Notes under the pieces: generated by a model
Databases searched by the model: none
What the model was told of the DNA's origin: nothing
What the model saw: the letters and a program-made list of their open reading frames with translations, nothing else
Assembly (NCBI RefSeq): GCF_050003625.1
Contig: NC_134398.1
Span: 26,133,211-26,197,210 of the forward strand
DNA from: Haematobia irritans
Taxonomy: Eukaryota; Arthropoda; Insecta; Diptera; Muscidae
Direction of reading: 5' to 3'
DNA length: 64,000 nt
Made by a program: the position numbers and the translations under genes
In this document: positions 36,002 through 51,411 of the stretch, one piece after another
How the letters are laid out: each line of letters begins with the position of its first letter
How positions within the stretch are numbered: position 1 is the stretch's first letter

Positions 36002-36368
36002 TTATAACTCGCTTTTTCATATTTTTAATGGGTAATTTTAATTTTTTGTTTCAAATTTAAATTAAAATTTTGTCGAAAAAAATGCTAAATCAAATCTAGA
36101 AAAATTGCACATTTTTGAAAATATTTGAGATGAAAACTTATAACAATTATTTATTTGGCAAAATATTACAAAATTTTTTAATTCTCATCCAAAACACTGA
36201 ATTCGAATGACACCTTAAAAAGTGATGCAAATTCAGAGTAACGATTGTTGAAATGGTGGACATCCGTCCTATGACAAGCCCATGTAAAATTCATCGCTTC
36301 TGCGCCAATTTTGCACCACTTTCGGATTCAAAAAGAACTTCTTTTTTTGCGACTCTTTCTTTGCTGGG
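36002..36368 (-). mobile_element. family C element, inverted copy
   Basis: Starts TTATAACTCGC and ends TTGCTGGG. Contains the reversed AAGTGATGCAAATTCAG, CATCCGTCCTATGACAAG and GCGCCAATTTTGCACCA blocks. Confidence 0.8.
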
Positions 36369-36888
36369 ACGCGTAGGTGTTTTCAAATAAAATTATTTTA
36401 TGGATTCCATGGCGATGGGTATTTAAGATTCGACCGAACTTTTAACCGTACGTAGCTGTTATAAATACATATGCTCATATTGTGACGGGTCATCTATATC
36501 TATGTGATTTAATTTATTGAACAAATTTGAAATCTAGAGCTGTTTTAATCTCCTAAAAGGCTAAGATTTGTTAGTGTACAATTGGTATTAAATATAAAAT
36601 TTAGAGAACGTTTGCACACATAAATAAATAAGTTAATATATATCAGTGCAGTTTTGGTACCCTCCACCATAAATTAGGAATTACTTTTATTAAAATGGGA
36701 TTTAGTTTATTACCCGGAGTCTACTCCAGAGACGAGGCTGATAAAAAATGCTGGAGTCGGAGACGAGCAAAATTGGCTCAACTCCACAGCCCTGACGTTT
36801 AGTTTTGCTTTTATGAGAAGGAAGAATTTCGTAAATGGTAGAATGGTAAATTCAAATTGTCGCATTAAGGAAATTTCCAAAAATTGTA
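36369..36888. other. unassigned sequence
   Basis: Contains GGGTATTTAAGATTCGACCG near 36418 and CCTCCACCAT at 36661, degenerate pieces of family A/B ends. No gene. Confidence 0.4.
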
Positions 36889-37380
36889 CACACAAAAATA
36901 TTAATTTTTAATTGAAATGTCTTCAATCACAGAGATGATAGTATCAATTAAAAATTAGTTTAAAGTCAATTAAAACATTAATTGATCCAATTAAAAAATT
37001 AATTGATTCAATTAAAACATTAACCCCCATTTTCATAAAGCTCCGTTAGTGTTCCGTTAACTAACCAACTTTTAAACCGTATTATGGACGAAGCTGTCAT
37101 CTTGCCTTTATATTCCATAGGCTAGTTAGGAACTTAACTGATGAATTTTTTTCAGTTAAAGTTAACCGGAGAGAAGATTTGCAATTTACTTTCTGTTAAA
37201 TGGCAGTTAAATCATAACGGAGCTACATGAAAATGGCCGTAAATGATACTATTAATTTTTGTGATTGATTTTTGTTTCAATAAAAAAAAAATTTTTGCAT
37301 TAATTAAATTTTAATTGAATATTTTTTAAAACTCAATTAAGACTTTAATAGGAAAAATTTTTAGTGAATTTTTTTATGTT
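36889..37380 (+). mobile_element. MITE family D copy with nested insertion
   Basis: Left end TA|CACACAAAAATATTAATT, then AATGTCTTCAATCACAGAGA. Right half TTTTTGTGATTGATTTTTGT to TTTTTTTATG. It is interrupted at 37024-37239 by a smaller element. Confidence 0.75.
37024..37239. mobile_element. 216 bp MITE, PIF/Harbinger-like by target site
   Basis: Ends are 25 bp imperfect inverted repeats (21 of 25 match): CCCCCATTTTCATAAAGCTC on the left, reversed CGGCCATTTTCATGTAGCTC on the right. TAA stands on both sides (37021-37023 and 37240-37242). Removing it restores the family D sequence at that point with one base change. A 3 bp TWA duplication is typical of PIF/Harbinger. The superfamily call is an inference. 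Confidence 0.75.
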
Positions 37381-38284
37381 TATATAAATTTAGTTAAATT
37401 TTTTCGTTGTAAGTTTTTTATTTGTTCCAAAGACAACACTCTCTTCATCCAGAAAATGAATATGACCACATCCCCTTTCGCTAATAAAGCCATTGTACAT
37501 TTTTTTATCCACTCCCCCTAGATCATCAAAACGAGATGTTACATAGATAAAAAAAGAAATTGAAATACCCCTGCTATATCGTAGGATGAGGGTTATAAAA
37601 ATAAAATGAAAAACATAATATAAATTATGATCCACACCGTTATTAGACCTCAAGGTAAACGATGCAAAACCAAAACTACAACACCTAACTAAACAGCATA
37701 CCGATGTACAAAACTACTTAGCTCACTCAAAACAGTCAAACACCACATTGAACTAAACAACCAACAGATCAACAATTATAACACCTCTGCTCTCTTTCAC
37801 TGGACTATTTACAAACATCAGCTTAGCAATAACAGCAGCAGTTTTAGCAGCACAACAACAAACAAACGTAGAAACAACTATAATAATTAAGTCAATTGAC
37901 GGTAGTTGCAATGCACTGCTGAGGCCGCAGCGAATGCTTGTGATTATTGCTTTGAGCAGACAACATAAATACATTTTTCAAGTTTGTGTCTTAAGTCTTT
38001 TGTTTTAGTATAATAAAAACCACTTGAACTAACTGCCAACAAACAGTGCAATGGTATCAGAAATAATTAACGAGACTCTCAACAACTGACTGAGTGAGCT
38101 AAAGAGATTGTGATGCCATAGTTTATGAAATGAAATATTTAAGAGGAAGGCCTACTTGCAAGCCATTTAACACAAAAATTTTATATTTTCATATAAAATC
38201 AAAATTGAAAAAAAACAGAATTTTAAATTATATCAAAGTGCTGGAATTCTTAACATAAGTTCAAGACAGATTCTTGTAAATAGA
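37381..38284. other. repeat-poor island with motif copy
   Basis: 37650-38110 has a more balanced composition with CAACA/CAGCAG runs and no repeat match in the window. No open frame convinces as coding. It contains the motif at 37990. Could be a regulatory region. Confidence 0.4.
37990..38008 (+). promoter_or_regulatory. recurrent CTTAAGTCTTTTG motif
   Basis: Plus-strand CTTAAGTCTTTTGTTTTAG, preceded by AAGTTTGTGT. The fullest copy of the motif. Function unknown. Confidence 0.5.
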
Positions 38285-41818
<3,534 letters not shown>

Positions 41819-42275
41819 TTATATAGTAGAAATAACATATACGCAAACTTGAAATCAGTCCTTACAATTTTCTTAATATTGAATTATCAAGGGCATTTCT
41901 GAAATACAGTGCACTAGCGGTAACGAGATCTGGAGCAACTGCACTTTACTGGCACCTCACCAAATCGCTTAAATTTCAAGTATGTTACGTAATTTGGTGT
42001 GTTGATTCCAACAAAGTAAAAATTTTGGCCCGGAAGTACCCGGGTCTTGAGAAATAGCCTCATTCAAATTTTGCTATATCTCATTCATTTATGTTTCACG
42101 TTTCGTAAATATCTGCTAAAGTTTAGGAGATATAACAACAAATTTAAAATGTTTACCCTAATTTTGTGAAAAATTGTACGTATGTAACTTAAAACATTGG
42201 GAGCCAAAAGCTTAATACCGAAAAAGAAATTTTCATAAAAAATATACATGAAATACTAAATTTTGTACTTTTTTA
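41819..42275. other. unassigned sequence
   Basis: No gene or repeat recognised. Confidence 0.35.
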
Positions 42276-42472
42276 AAGCACCGGTGATGCAATGGTTAGC
42301 AGACCCGCCTTCCATAAAAAGAGTGATAGGTTCAATCCCAGTTTCGACCAAACACCAAAAAAAAAAGTTCAGCGGTGGATTATCCCCTATCAGTAATTCT
42401 GGTGACAATAGATTGAATAAATAGTGTAAGTAAGCCAGTAACATCAGGCTGCCACAACCTAACCTAACCTAG
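42276..42472 (+). mobile_element. decayed, internally deleted SINE copy
   Basis: Same family as 6641-6990. Head GGTGATGCAATGGTTAGCA and a B-box variant GGTTCAATCCC, then TTCAGCGGTGGATTATCCC, a deletion of the middle, and the tail GGCTGCCACAACCTAACC. Confidence 0.85.
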
Positions 42473-43318
42473 TTCTTATGAATCATTATAAAAATGTCCA
42501 TAATCGTTCAGAAAAGGTGCTAATGCAGTATTGGCCTCAATGAGTGAAATTAAAAATTGCATTAAAATCGCATTAAAATACTTACTGAAGATGTTAATGA
42601 AGTACATCAAAATGTGTGTAGGGGCAATCTTTATATATATACATTGTATATATTAAACACTATAAGCGAATGTATGTATATATTTGTGGCAATTTCAGTT
42701 TATAGGTATAGACATTGCTTTTTTTCATTTATTTTAAAATATTTTGCGTGGTTTGAAAATTTGGCCTAAAGGCAATACAAATATGGGCATAAGAACGTGG
42801 TTTTGTTGCTGGGTTTTGGATTTCCAATAAGTGTTGTTTACAATGATACTCCTTTTTATTTCGATTTTCTTTTAAAAATTATCATTTAGAGTCTTGTTTA
42901 AATGTCATAAATCCAGCAACAACAATGTAAACATGAAGGCATTCATATATCTTTGTACTTGAACTACCCATTTCAATGTTTCACACATTTGCGTATAGAC
43001 AAACGCATTTGGTGTAGGTTGTTTTCTAACTTTAATTAAGACAAGTTCAACTAGATTGTTATATCATGTGTTTCTTTTTTTGTTATGATTCTTTAGAATT
43101 ATTTTTTTTTGTTTGTTTGCTATTTTCCCCGAATGAGTTGTTGAAAAACTTTACTCGTCTTAAATCAGGAGTTTTTAAGTTATTGAAAATTAAAATGTAA
43201 TACCCTAATGATGTAATATTATGCGATGGTGTTGCAATTTATTTAACCATTTCAAACGTTATTAGTTATCAGCTATAGAAACCCCATACTTTCACCTTCA
43301 CATATACTGAAAGAAGAG
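42473..43318. other. AT-rich, repeat-poor sequence
   Basis: No gene supported. Confidence 0.4.
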
Positions 43319-43376
43319 TTTTCTTTTCTGAGGAACGAAGTTGTTTGTCGAAAACTTCGTTCCTCAGAAAAGAAAA
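43319..43376. repeat. perfect 24 bp stem-loop
   Basis: Arms 43319-43342 and 43353-43376 are exact reverse complements (core CTGAGGAACGAAGTT) with a 10-base loop GTTTGTCGAA. Could be the relic of an inverted-repeat MITE or a transcribed hairpin. Confidence 0.85.
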
Positions 43377-43496
43377 AACAGTTTTCTTTTGACTCTATAG
43401 AATCTTCTTTAAACTGTAATATAAAAAATTAGAGACAATCGTTGAATCGCATATCATAAATTTGGGTTTGTTTGGTCAAAAAGAATATACTCAATA

Positions 43497-43942
43497 CACT
43501 GAAAAAAGCATGTCCGGTCTCAAAGATTTTGTCTTTACTTTAAAAAATTTTGGTACTGATTCCGAGCCAAAGAAGCTGAGAATACAAGTAAGGATACTTT
43601 TAAGCCACAATTCTCTTTAACATTTGGGTTCTGTGTACTTTCTTCTAAGAAGCAAATATTAATTTTTCGCTTTTTCAGCTTTTTTTCTTCATATGCTATC
43701 AAAGTCCTATAAAAACGAGTTAACGACAGCTTTATTTTCCAAATTAGGACTCGACTTCCAGTAAAAATTATGCTATGTTTCAAGTAAAAACGTCTTTAAA
43801 ATAAAGTTTTGAAAAACATGTCCTATATTTGAACGATTTTTTGCTTTGTAGTCAAGATGCAAAAAAGACAACAAATTTAAAGACAATTTCATTAAATTTA
43901 AAGAATTTTTCTGAATTATTAAAGTCAAGTTGACCTTGGTGG
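43497..43942 (+). mobile_element. MITE family J, left part
   Basis: Left end TA|CACTGAAAAAAGCATGTCCG. Very similar over 445 bp to 50755-51198. Stops at 43942 where family A starts, so the right end is missing. Confidence 0.8.
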
Positions 43943-44464
43943 GTATCAACACCACCATGGGATATTAACTTTGTCATTCCGTTTGTGACACATCGAAATA
44001 TTGTTCTAAGACCCCATAAAGTATATATTCTGGGTCGTGGTGAAATTCTGAGTCGATCTAAGCATGTCCATCCGTCCGTCTGTAGAAATCACGCTAACTT
44101 CCGAACGAAACAAGCTATCGACTTGAAACTTGGCACAAGTAGTTGTTATTGATGTAGGTCAGATGGTATTGCAAATGGGCCACTTTTACGTATAGCCCCA
44201 GATTTGACCTCCGGGGTCTTCGAGGAGCAAAATTCATCCGATCCGGTTGAAATTTGGTACGTGGTGTTAGTATATGGTCTCTAACAACCATGCAAAAATT
44301 GGTCCATATCGGTCCATAATTATATATAGCACCCATATAAACCGATCCCCAGATTTGACCTCCGGAGCCTCTTAGAGGAGCAAAATTCATCCGAGCCGGT
44401 TGAAATTTGGTACGTGGTGTTAGAATATGGTCTCTAAAAACAACGCAATAATTTATCCATATCG

Positions 44465-45904
44465 CACCCAGAAAAAAGTGCCTTCGAAACTAAAGGAAAA
44501 AATTTTCATCAATATAGTTTATCCATTTTATTTCCATTAAGGTAAATTTTTGTGAAAAATAATAAAATTTACTCGTTTCAGTAAAAAAATCCTAAACTGT
44601 AAGCAGTTAGGAATAGTTCATTAACTAGAATAAGGCATGGAATTTTACTCATCCTATTTTCTTCGCTGGGTATAAGAATTTACTTCTGAAAAAGAAAATT
44701 TTATTCACCGATAACAAAGCATTCGTAAAAATAAACAAAAACCGAACTAAAACCAAGTTTCCTCAAAATTAGTAAAATTTCTTATAAAATGATAATTGCG
44801 ACTTCCTTTATAATAGAAAGTTTTTCATACATACGAACAACACTTGGCATAGAAAAATATTTTAGTTCATTCGTACTAAGAAGTATGCAATCCTTTCAAA
44901 ACTTAAGGAAACACACTTGTTAGAATATAGGAAATTTTCCTAAATTTCTATTGTTTACCTGTAATCGATACCTGTCATCGTAATCGATGTGTTTGCGCGT
45001 GGGTGTAATCGATATATTTGCGCGTCGGTTGTTTTTTTAGTTGGAATCGCGTTGTTTTGGTATACGGAGAGATTGTTAAAAAATAATATGGTAAAATAAT
45101 ATAATAAATAACAAATAAAATATATAAAATATTTGTTATTTTAAATTAGTGAGAAAAAATTTCGTTTTTTAAATAAATCTATCAATATTCGTGATAGTGT
45201 ATAAAGAAAGAAAACACCAGCAGAATAACAACCCTTTCATTTGTCTTCATTTTGGAATCTTCAATTATCAGGTAATATTCAGTGACGCTAACCTTTTGCA
45301 ACAAAAATGTTTTATGATTTTTTTTTTTTATATTTGTAGGTATTGAAATTGTAAAAGGAGGACAAAATCGTTAGGCAGCAACTTATTAAAAGTGAAAAGT
45401 ACAAGAAGAAGAAAAAGTGCGTTTTACAGTTGATAATATCACACGGAAATTGGAAATAGTGGAATAATAAACTAATATTTCAAAGAGATTCGATGCTGTT
45501 GATTCTTAATAAATATATTCAATATATTAATAAAACATGTCTTTTATTGAAGATAAAATTGCTTATAGAAATAAATAAAATTGTATTTAAAAACGAAGGT
45601 AAGCAGTTCTAATTATGAAGTAAAAGTTTTACCACAAATGTGTAAGATTTGTCGAAATGAATGAAAAAATTTCAATAAAATCATTCCATATATGAATTCA
45701 AATTAGTTAAATTTTTTCATTCTGTAGTATAGTGGTATATAAATATAGGAAAATGTTAACTAATATATGGAATGCATTATTCCTAATTTCTACGAAAATC
45801 ACATCGTTCAAACAAATAAAAATGTCTTTGGCGCTATACGAAGTTCAACTTTCTTCACAATGAGTTCATTTTAACTTAAAGAAGGGGTCACTTTTTTCTG
45901 GGTG
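44465..45904. mobile_element. family H element, 1.44 kb, with gene-like interior
   Basis: Exact 16 bp inverted ends CACCCAGAAAAAAGTG / CACTTTTTTCTGGGTG. CG stands on both sides (44463-44464 and 45905-45906), so the target duplication is unclear. Subterminal sequence resembles families E and J. The middle differs: three TAATCGAT sites at 44962-45013, then a 68-base segment (45272-45339) with GT..AG borders and a T-rich 3' part, like a fly intron. No long open frame. I infer captured host gene 5' sequence. Confidence 0.7.
44962..45013 (+). promoter_or_regulatory. cluster of three TAATCGAT sites
   Basis: TAATCGATA, TAATCGATG and TAATCGATA separated by 10-25 bases and by GTTTGCGCGT repeats. CGATA/TATCGATA sites bind DREF and BEAF in flies. 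The role here is inferred only. Confidence 0.45.
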
Positions 45905-46232
45905 CGGTTCCCATATAAACCAATCCCCAGATTTGACCTCCGAAGCCACCGGAGTACGTGATGTAAGTATATAGTCTCTAAAACTACGCAAACATGTATC
46001 CATATCGGTCCATAATATAGTCCCCATTTAAACCTATACGAATATACGAATTTAATCTGCTTTTTTTCGAAGATTATGTTAAGAAGTTTTAAGATATCTT
46101 GCCATCGGTAAGTATTGCCACAATCCAAGTAATGCGATTGTGGATGATAATCTTGAGTAGAAGATTCTACGCAATCCGTGGTGGGGGGTACATAAGATTC
46201 GGCCTGGCCGAACTTACGACCGTATATACTTG

Positions 46233-46678
46233 TTATAACTCGCTTTTTAATGGATAATTTTAACTTTTTTGTTTCAAATGGATTAAAAACAGAGTAATAG
46301 TTAATAAAATGGTACAACTTATTTAAATTTTGTCGATAAAAATGCGACATCCGTTCCAGAAAAATTGAGAATTTGTGATAAAATATGAGATTAAAATTTT
46401 CAGACAAACGTTAGAATGCACTAAAAATCATAAAAAATTATGAAAATTTTTTATTTGGCAAAATATCATAAAATTTTTTAATTCAGATCCAAAATACTGA
46501 ATTCGAATCTCACCTTAAGAAGTGATGCAAATTCAGTGCAACGGCTGTTGAAATGGTTATCATCCGTCCTATGACAAGCCCATATTAAATTCATTGCTTC
46601 TGCGCCAATTTTGCACCAGTTCTTGATTCAAAAAGACAATTTTCACTACGTTTTTGGCGACGTTTTATTTTTGCTGGG
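46233..46678 (-). mobile_element. family C element, inverted copy
   Basis: From TTATAACTCGC to TTTGCTGGG, including the AAGTGATGCAAATTCAG and CATCCGTCCTATGACAAG blocks. Directly abuts family A. Confidence 0.8.
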
Positions 46679-46953
46679 AGTCTAAATTAAATTACGTTTA
46701 AGTTAATTAATCTAATTTAATTTGTAATTGGAGGACTTTGAGCTAAGGTAATAAATCATTTTCTATCCATTTTTTTTATTCATTTTTACTTATTTATTTT
46801 ATTTATTCTTCGACAACAATACCCTAATTTCTCTAAATTACAGTACAGGTATTAGAATTTAAAATGAAGTTTATAAAATTATAAATTAAATGACATAAAT
46901 AAAACATGAAGTAATATGAAACGAAATTAAGCAAAATAAAATAATACGAAATA
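46679..46953. other. AT-rich spacer
   Basis: No feature recognised. Confidence 0.4.
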
Positions 46954-47886
46954 AAGGGTGATTCTTTTGAGGTTAGGATTTTCATGCATTAGTATTTGAC
47001 AGATCACGTGGGATTTCAGACATGGTGTCAAAGAGAAAGATGCTCAGTATGCTTTGACATTTCATCATGAATAGCCGAACGATCTGCCACAACGTCGAAT
47101 TTTCAGTGAATGGGCCCTAGAAAAGTTGGCAGAAAATCCGCTTTTTTATCGACAAATTTTGTTCAGCGATGAGGCTCATTTCTGGTTGAATGGCTACGTA
47201 AATAAGCAAAATTGCCGCATTTGGAGTGAAGAGCAACCAGAAGCCGTTCAAGAACTGCCCATGCATCCCGAAAAATGCACTGTTTGGTGTGGTTTGTACG
47301 CTGGTGGAATCATTGGACCGTATTTTTTCAAAGATGCTGTTGGACGCAACGTTACGGTGAATGGCGATCGCTATCGTTCGATGCTAACAAACTTTTTGTT
47401 GCCAAAAATGGAAGAACTGAACTTGGTTGACATGTGGTTTCAACAAGATGGCGCTACATGCCACACAGCTCGCGATTCTATGGCCATTTTGAGGGAAAAC
47501 TTCGGAGAACAATTCATCTCAAGAAATGGACCGGTAAGTTGGCCACCAAGATCATGCGATTTGACGCCTTTAGACTATTTTTTGTGGGGCTACGTCAAGT
47601 CTAAAGTCTACAGAAATAAGCCAGCAACTATTCCAGCTTTGGAAGACAACATTTCCGAAGAAATTCGGGCTATTCCGGCCGAAATGCTCGAAAAAGTTGC
47701 CCAAAATTGGACTTTCCGAATGGACCACCTAAGACGCAGCCGCGGTCAACATTTAAATGAAATTATCTTCAAAAAGTAAATGTCATGGACCAATCTAACG
47801 TTTCAAATAAAGAACCGATGAGATTTTGCAAATTTTATGCGTTTTTTTTTTTTTAAAAGTTATCAAGCTCTTAACAAATCACCCTT
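46954..47886 (+). mobile_element. DD41D mariner-related element, internally deleted
   Basis: Ends AAGGGTGATTCTTTTGAG on the left and reversed AAGGGTGATTTGTTAAGAG on the right. TA target duplication at 46952-46953 and 47887-47888. Only 933 bp long, because the 5' half of the transposase gene is deleted. Non-autonomous. Confidence 0.88.
47068..47779 (+). pseudogene. DD41D (rosa-type) transposase, N-terminal half deleted
   Basis: IS630/Tc1/mariner superfamily transposase. The original ATG survives at 47068 (MNS..), but a deletion then joins it out of frame to the catalytic region, whose frame is open from 47075. The catalytic half is intact: first D in FSDEAHFW, second in WFQQDGATCH, third in LTPLDYFLWG, with 41 residues between the last two by hand count. 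It ends QHLNEIIFKK and a stop at 47779. DD41D spacing is that of the rosa group of mariner relatives. The DNA-binding domain is absent, so the product could not mobilise anything alone. The long undamaged frame suggests that the deletion is recent. Confidence 0.88.
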
Positions 47887-48988
47887 TATTTCGAAATTTT
47901 TTTAAGTACAATAACAAAATATTCTCATATGACAATATCATTATTTGTTTGCAAATATTGTTCAGTGGCAAACATAAATATATCGAAATGCAATGTCAAA
48001 CATACAAAACTAGCCCTCCCTAATACAATACATCCAGACACAAAAACTCGTATTCTATTCTGGGTGGGCAATTGGAAATAAATGTGAGTAGAACAAAAAA
48101 AAACATATAGCTCCACAAATAGGGAGTAGCGATTTATATTCGTCTGGCATGAGTTACAACATTCTAAACACATGTAAGTGGTCACAAATGCCATTCATTG
48201 GGTGCCACAATGTGGTTGTGCATTGAAATTTAGTTCAATGTCTGCTAAAAATGTTTGCTTTATATTTCAATTTAACTAAACCAACTACTACACACACACA
48301 GACAGACACATATAAACGATAAAATGAGTGGGATAACAGAGGTGTCTATATAAATAATCAACTAGAACATTATTCATTGCAATTGTACCATTTTTTTGTT
48401 TGTGCTACTATATAGAAATTTTGCAAAATACATCAAGGTTATCGAATGCTTTGAAAATACAAAAAAACACAAACATAACATAGTAGGATATTTTTTATTA
48501 AAAACTGACTGAATTTTAGGCTGAACATACTACAAAGACAATAAGTTATTAGCCTACCACAAAATACAAAAAAAAAAAACAATTTATTTTTCAAAATACC
48601 TAGGAATCGTAACGTTTTTGTTTTGTTACAATTTTTTTTCTCCAGAACGGTGGATGGGGTAGTTTGTGGCTCAATTTGGCCAATTTGACCATGCGGTGTA
48701 CATCGCCAATTCGGCAGATGTTGGTGAGTGCAGTTCACAATTTCGAATTTTCCTTAGACCACGGTGTGCACTATTGCGGACATTATCGACATTTTTATTG
48801 GCAAGTTAAAGAGATCTACATCTGTGTGAAAGATCTACATCATATTATACTTTCGACTCAAACTCGACGTCTATCAAAAACGTAGAAATTAGTTTTTTTT
48901 TTAAATTTGAAGATTAAAGAAAGTCGAGTTTGACCAATTAATTTTAATTTTTTGAATTTTACCCAGTACAAATAAAATAATAATAGTA
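47887..48988. other. unassigned, partly repeat-poor sequence
   Basis: 48170-48300 is moderately balanced in composition and has no repeat match in the window. CACACACAGACAGACACA lies at 48293-48310. The frames at 48439-48885 have no family resemblance. Confidence 0.4.
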
Positions 48989-49265
48989 CAAACACAAAAA
49001 AACATCAGAAAAAAATTCCAAGTGATTTAAATTGAATTTTAAAAAATATTCAACTAAAAATTTAATTGGTTCAAAAAATGTTTTAATTGCGACAAAAATC
49101 AATCACAACAATTAATTATTCTATCAATTATTTTTTTAATAGAAACAATTAATTTTCTAATTGACTTTGGTGATTGATACTATCCTCCCTGAGATTGAAG
49201 ACATTAAATTAATTGGATCAATTAGTTTCGATTAATTCAAGACAAACAATTATTTTTTTTCTGTG
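48989..49265. mobile_element. MITE family D copy
   Basis: CAAACACAAAAAAACATC on the left, TTTTTTTTCTGTG on the right, TA on both sides (48987-48988, 49266-49267), with the reversed AATCAATCACAA and TGAGATTGAAGACATT blocks inside. Confidence 0.75.
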
Positions 49266-50080
49266 TATCCACTTCTCTTCTGACGTGGAATTTTCCATCA
49301 CATATGTGTTAGTATTGTTTGAGACGACTTTTTTTTTTTTGGCTGGGTACTTTTTTGAAATTTATGGTTTCTTTAATTGACATATAGCTTGTTTTCATTT
49401 CAAGAGTCTTGTTTTGAAATTAACGGTTTCTTTGCATTCCATATTCTTTATTTTTATTTCTAGATTATTTTATTTTAAATGTGCCTCATATTTTATGAAG
49501 CAATTTAATTCGTAATTTAAGCACAAATAATTTTTGTATTTTGCTTATATTTCGATTAGAGATAATTAGAGTTATCTTACGAAAATATTTGCTTGGGAAA
49601 TATCTATATACATATTATAAATAATGAACTATTTTTGATTATGGTATAAAAACGAAACCGTTTTATACATTTCTAATCATAAAATACGAAACATTTTATT
49701 AATTATGATTTAATCATTTATAATTTGTATATGTGATTTATTTTGCCTTTTTAATTAGAATCGTAGGTGGTAGCAAAAATTCTATTATCAGGCAGAATTT
49801 ATTACTAATCAATATTCATAATGACATTATTGACTCTGAATGCTGCAAGGCGTGTCACCTCATTATAATAAACTAGAATAATAAAAACCAGAATATTATT
49901 ATAAATTAATTGGAATATTTGTATAAATTAATTGGAGCCCAATCAAACATCTGGTCAGAGAAGTGGTAAATTTCAGACTTTTGTATATGAAGAAGAAAGA
50001 TATCGTAGTTGAGAATATAAATAAGATCTTCCACTTGGAAGATCGTTGCATATAGGGGTTACATCACTTGCCACAATATC
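49266..50080. other. AT-rich sequence, nothing identified
   Basis: No gene or repeat recognised. Confidence 0.4.
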
Positions 50081-50501
50081 AAAAACTAAAAATATCGTGT
50101 TTTAATCGGATACCTCAGAGTAAAAATGTTTTCTTAATTCCAAAAAAAACAAACTTTAAACCAAAGATGCTAAATCCTCAAAATAAGTCTTAGCCTATAT
50201 TTGAAGCGTTTTTATCTTAAATCTAAAGACTCAATATTTCAGTTAATTTAAGGACGATTTCTTTAAATCAAATATGTTTTTTGTAATGCCTTTGTTCAAA
50301 GACATGCGACGGAGGGACGCATATTTACAAAATTTGTTTTCTAAATTGAATGAAAAAAATTTTTGAAGTAAAGATTATAAACTTTGTTTTAATTAAAATG
50401 TCATTATTTTAAAGAAATTTGTCTTTAATATTTTGTAAGTTGCGCATCCAAAAATGTAGGTGGCATAATCTGTAGTATCACGTAAATATCTTTTTCCAGT
50501 G
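50081..50501 (+). mobile_element. MITE family K, copy 1
   Basis: Shares AACCAAAGATGC, CTCAAAATAAGTCTTAGCCT and a CACGTAAATATCTTTTTCCA then GTG end with 51412-51846 and the inverted 52121-52471. Left boundary uncertain. Confidence 0.6.
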
Positions 50502-50754
50502 CGGAATAGGAGAAAACTAAACTTGTCATTCCATTTGTAATACATTAAAATATTTATCTCTGAACTCATAGATATACATATAAATCGATCCCTGTTTGAT
50601 TTCTGAACTCAAATAAACGTTTGCTTAGATCCCAAGATTTTGACCTTCCCTGAAGGATGTGGCTTCTTCAAAATAAAGACATTCTTAGGGACTTATCTGG
50701 GATCAATAAAATTAAAATTAGGATACTGATTTTATTTATTGAATTTACATTCTA

Positions 50755-51409
50755 CATTGAATAAAAGCATACTCGGTTCCAAAGATTTTGTCTTTACTTT
50801 AAAAAATTTGGTATTGATTCCGAGCCAAAGAAGCGGAGAATACAAGTAAGGATAATTTTAAGACACAATTCTCTTTTAAAATTAGGTTTTGTGTACTTGC
50901 TTCTAGGAAGCAAATTTTAATTTTTCGCTTTCTCAGCTTTTTTTCTTCATATGCTATCAAAGTCCTTTAAAAACGAGTTAACGGCAACTTTATTTTCCAA
51001 ATTAGGACTCGACTTCCAGTAGAAATTATGCTGTGTTTGAAGCAAAAAACTTCTTTAAAATAAAGTTTTGAAAAACATGTCCTATATTTGGACGATTTTT
51101 TGCTTTGTAGTCAAGATGCAAAAAGACAACAAATTTAAAGACAATTTCATTAAATTTAAAGAATTTTTCTGAATTATTAAAGTCAAATTGACCTTAGCCT
51201 TTAAATTTTTTCTTTCATGTTAAGATACCCAATTTTAAGTCAAATCACTTAATTATAAGGACAATATGACTTCATTGAAAAGTTTATCGATTTTTGGACA
51301 AGGAAAATAACTTTATTTTAGAGAAATGCGTCTTCTATGCTAAGCAAAATTTGTATTCGTATTTTAAAGACATGAAATCTTTGACCTCACGACAATATTT
51401 TTTTCAGTG
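50755..51409 (+). mobile_element. MITE family J, full-length copy
   Basis: 655 bp. Left end CATTGAATAAAAGCATACTC, right end ACAATATTTTTTTCAGTG. TA on both sides (50753-50754 and 51410-51411). The first 445 bp are almost identical to 43497-43942. Non-coding. Confidence 0.8.
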
Positions 51410-51411
51410 TA

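Larger units (their letters stand above)
43945..46232 (+). mobile_element. family A element split by family H
   Basis: Left part 43945-44464: a degraded ACACCACCATGG end, the CATTCCGTTTGTGACACATC block, and two array units. Right part 45905-46232: array unit, then GTGGGGGGTACATAAGATTC, a perfect hairpin TTCGGCC-T-GGCCGAA and GTATATACTTG. A 1,440 bp element separates them. The open frame of 178 residues overlapping the right part is a shadow. Confidence 0.85.

Noticed and set aside
37390..37974. Minus-strand open frames next to the motif at 37990
   Set aside because: No family resemblance and biased composition. The region reads better as non-coding.
45871..46407. 178-residue open frame on the minus strand
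   Set aside because: Spans the junction of families H, A and C, so it cannot be one gene.
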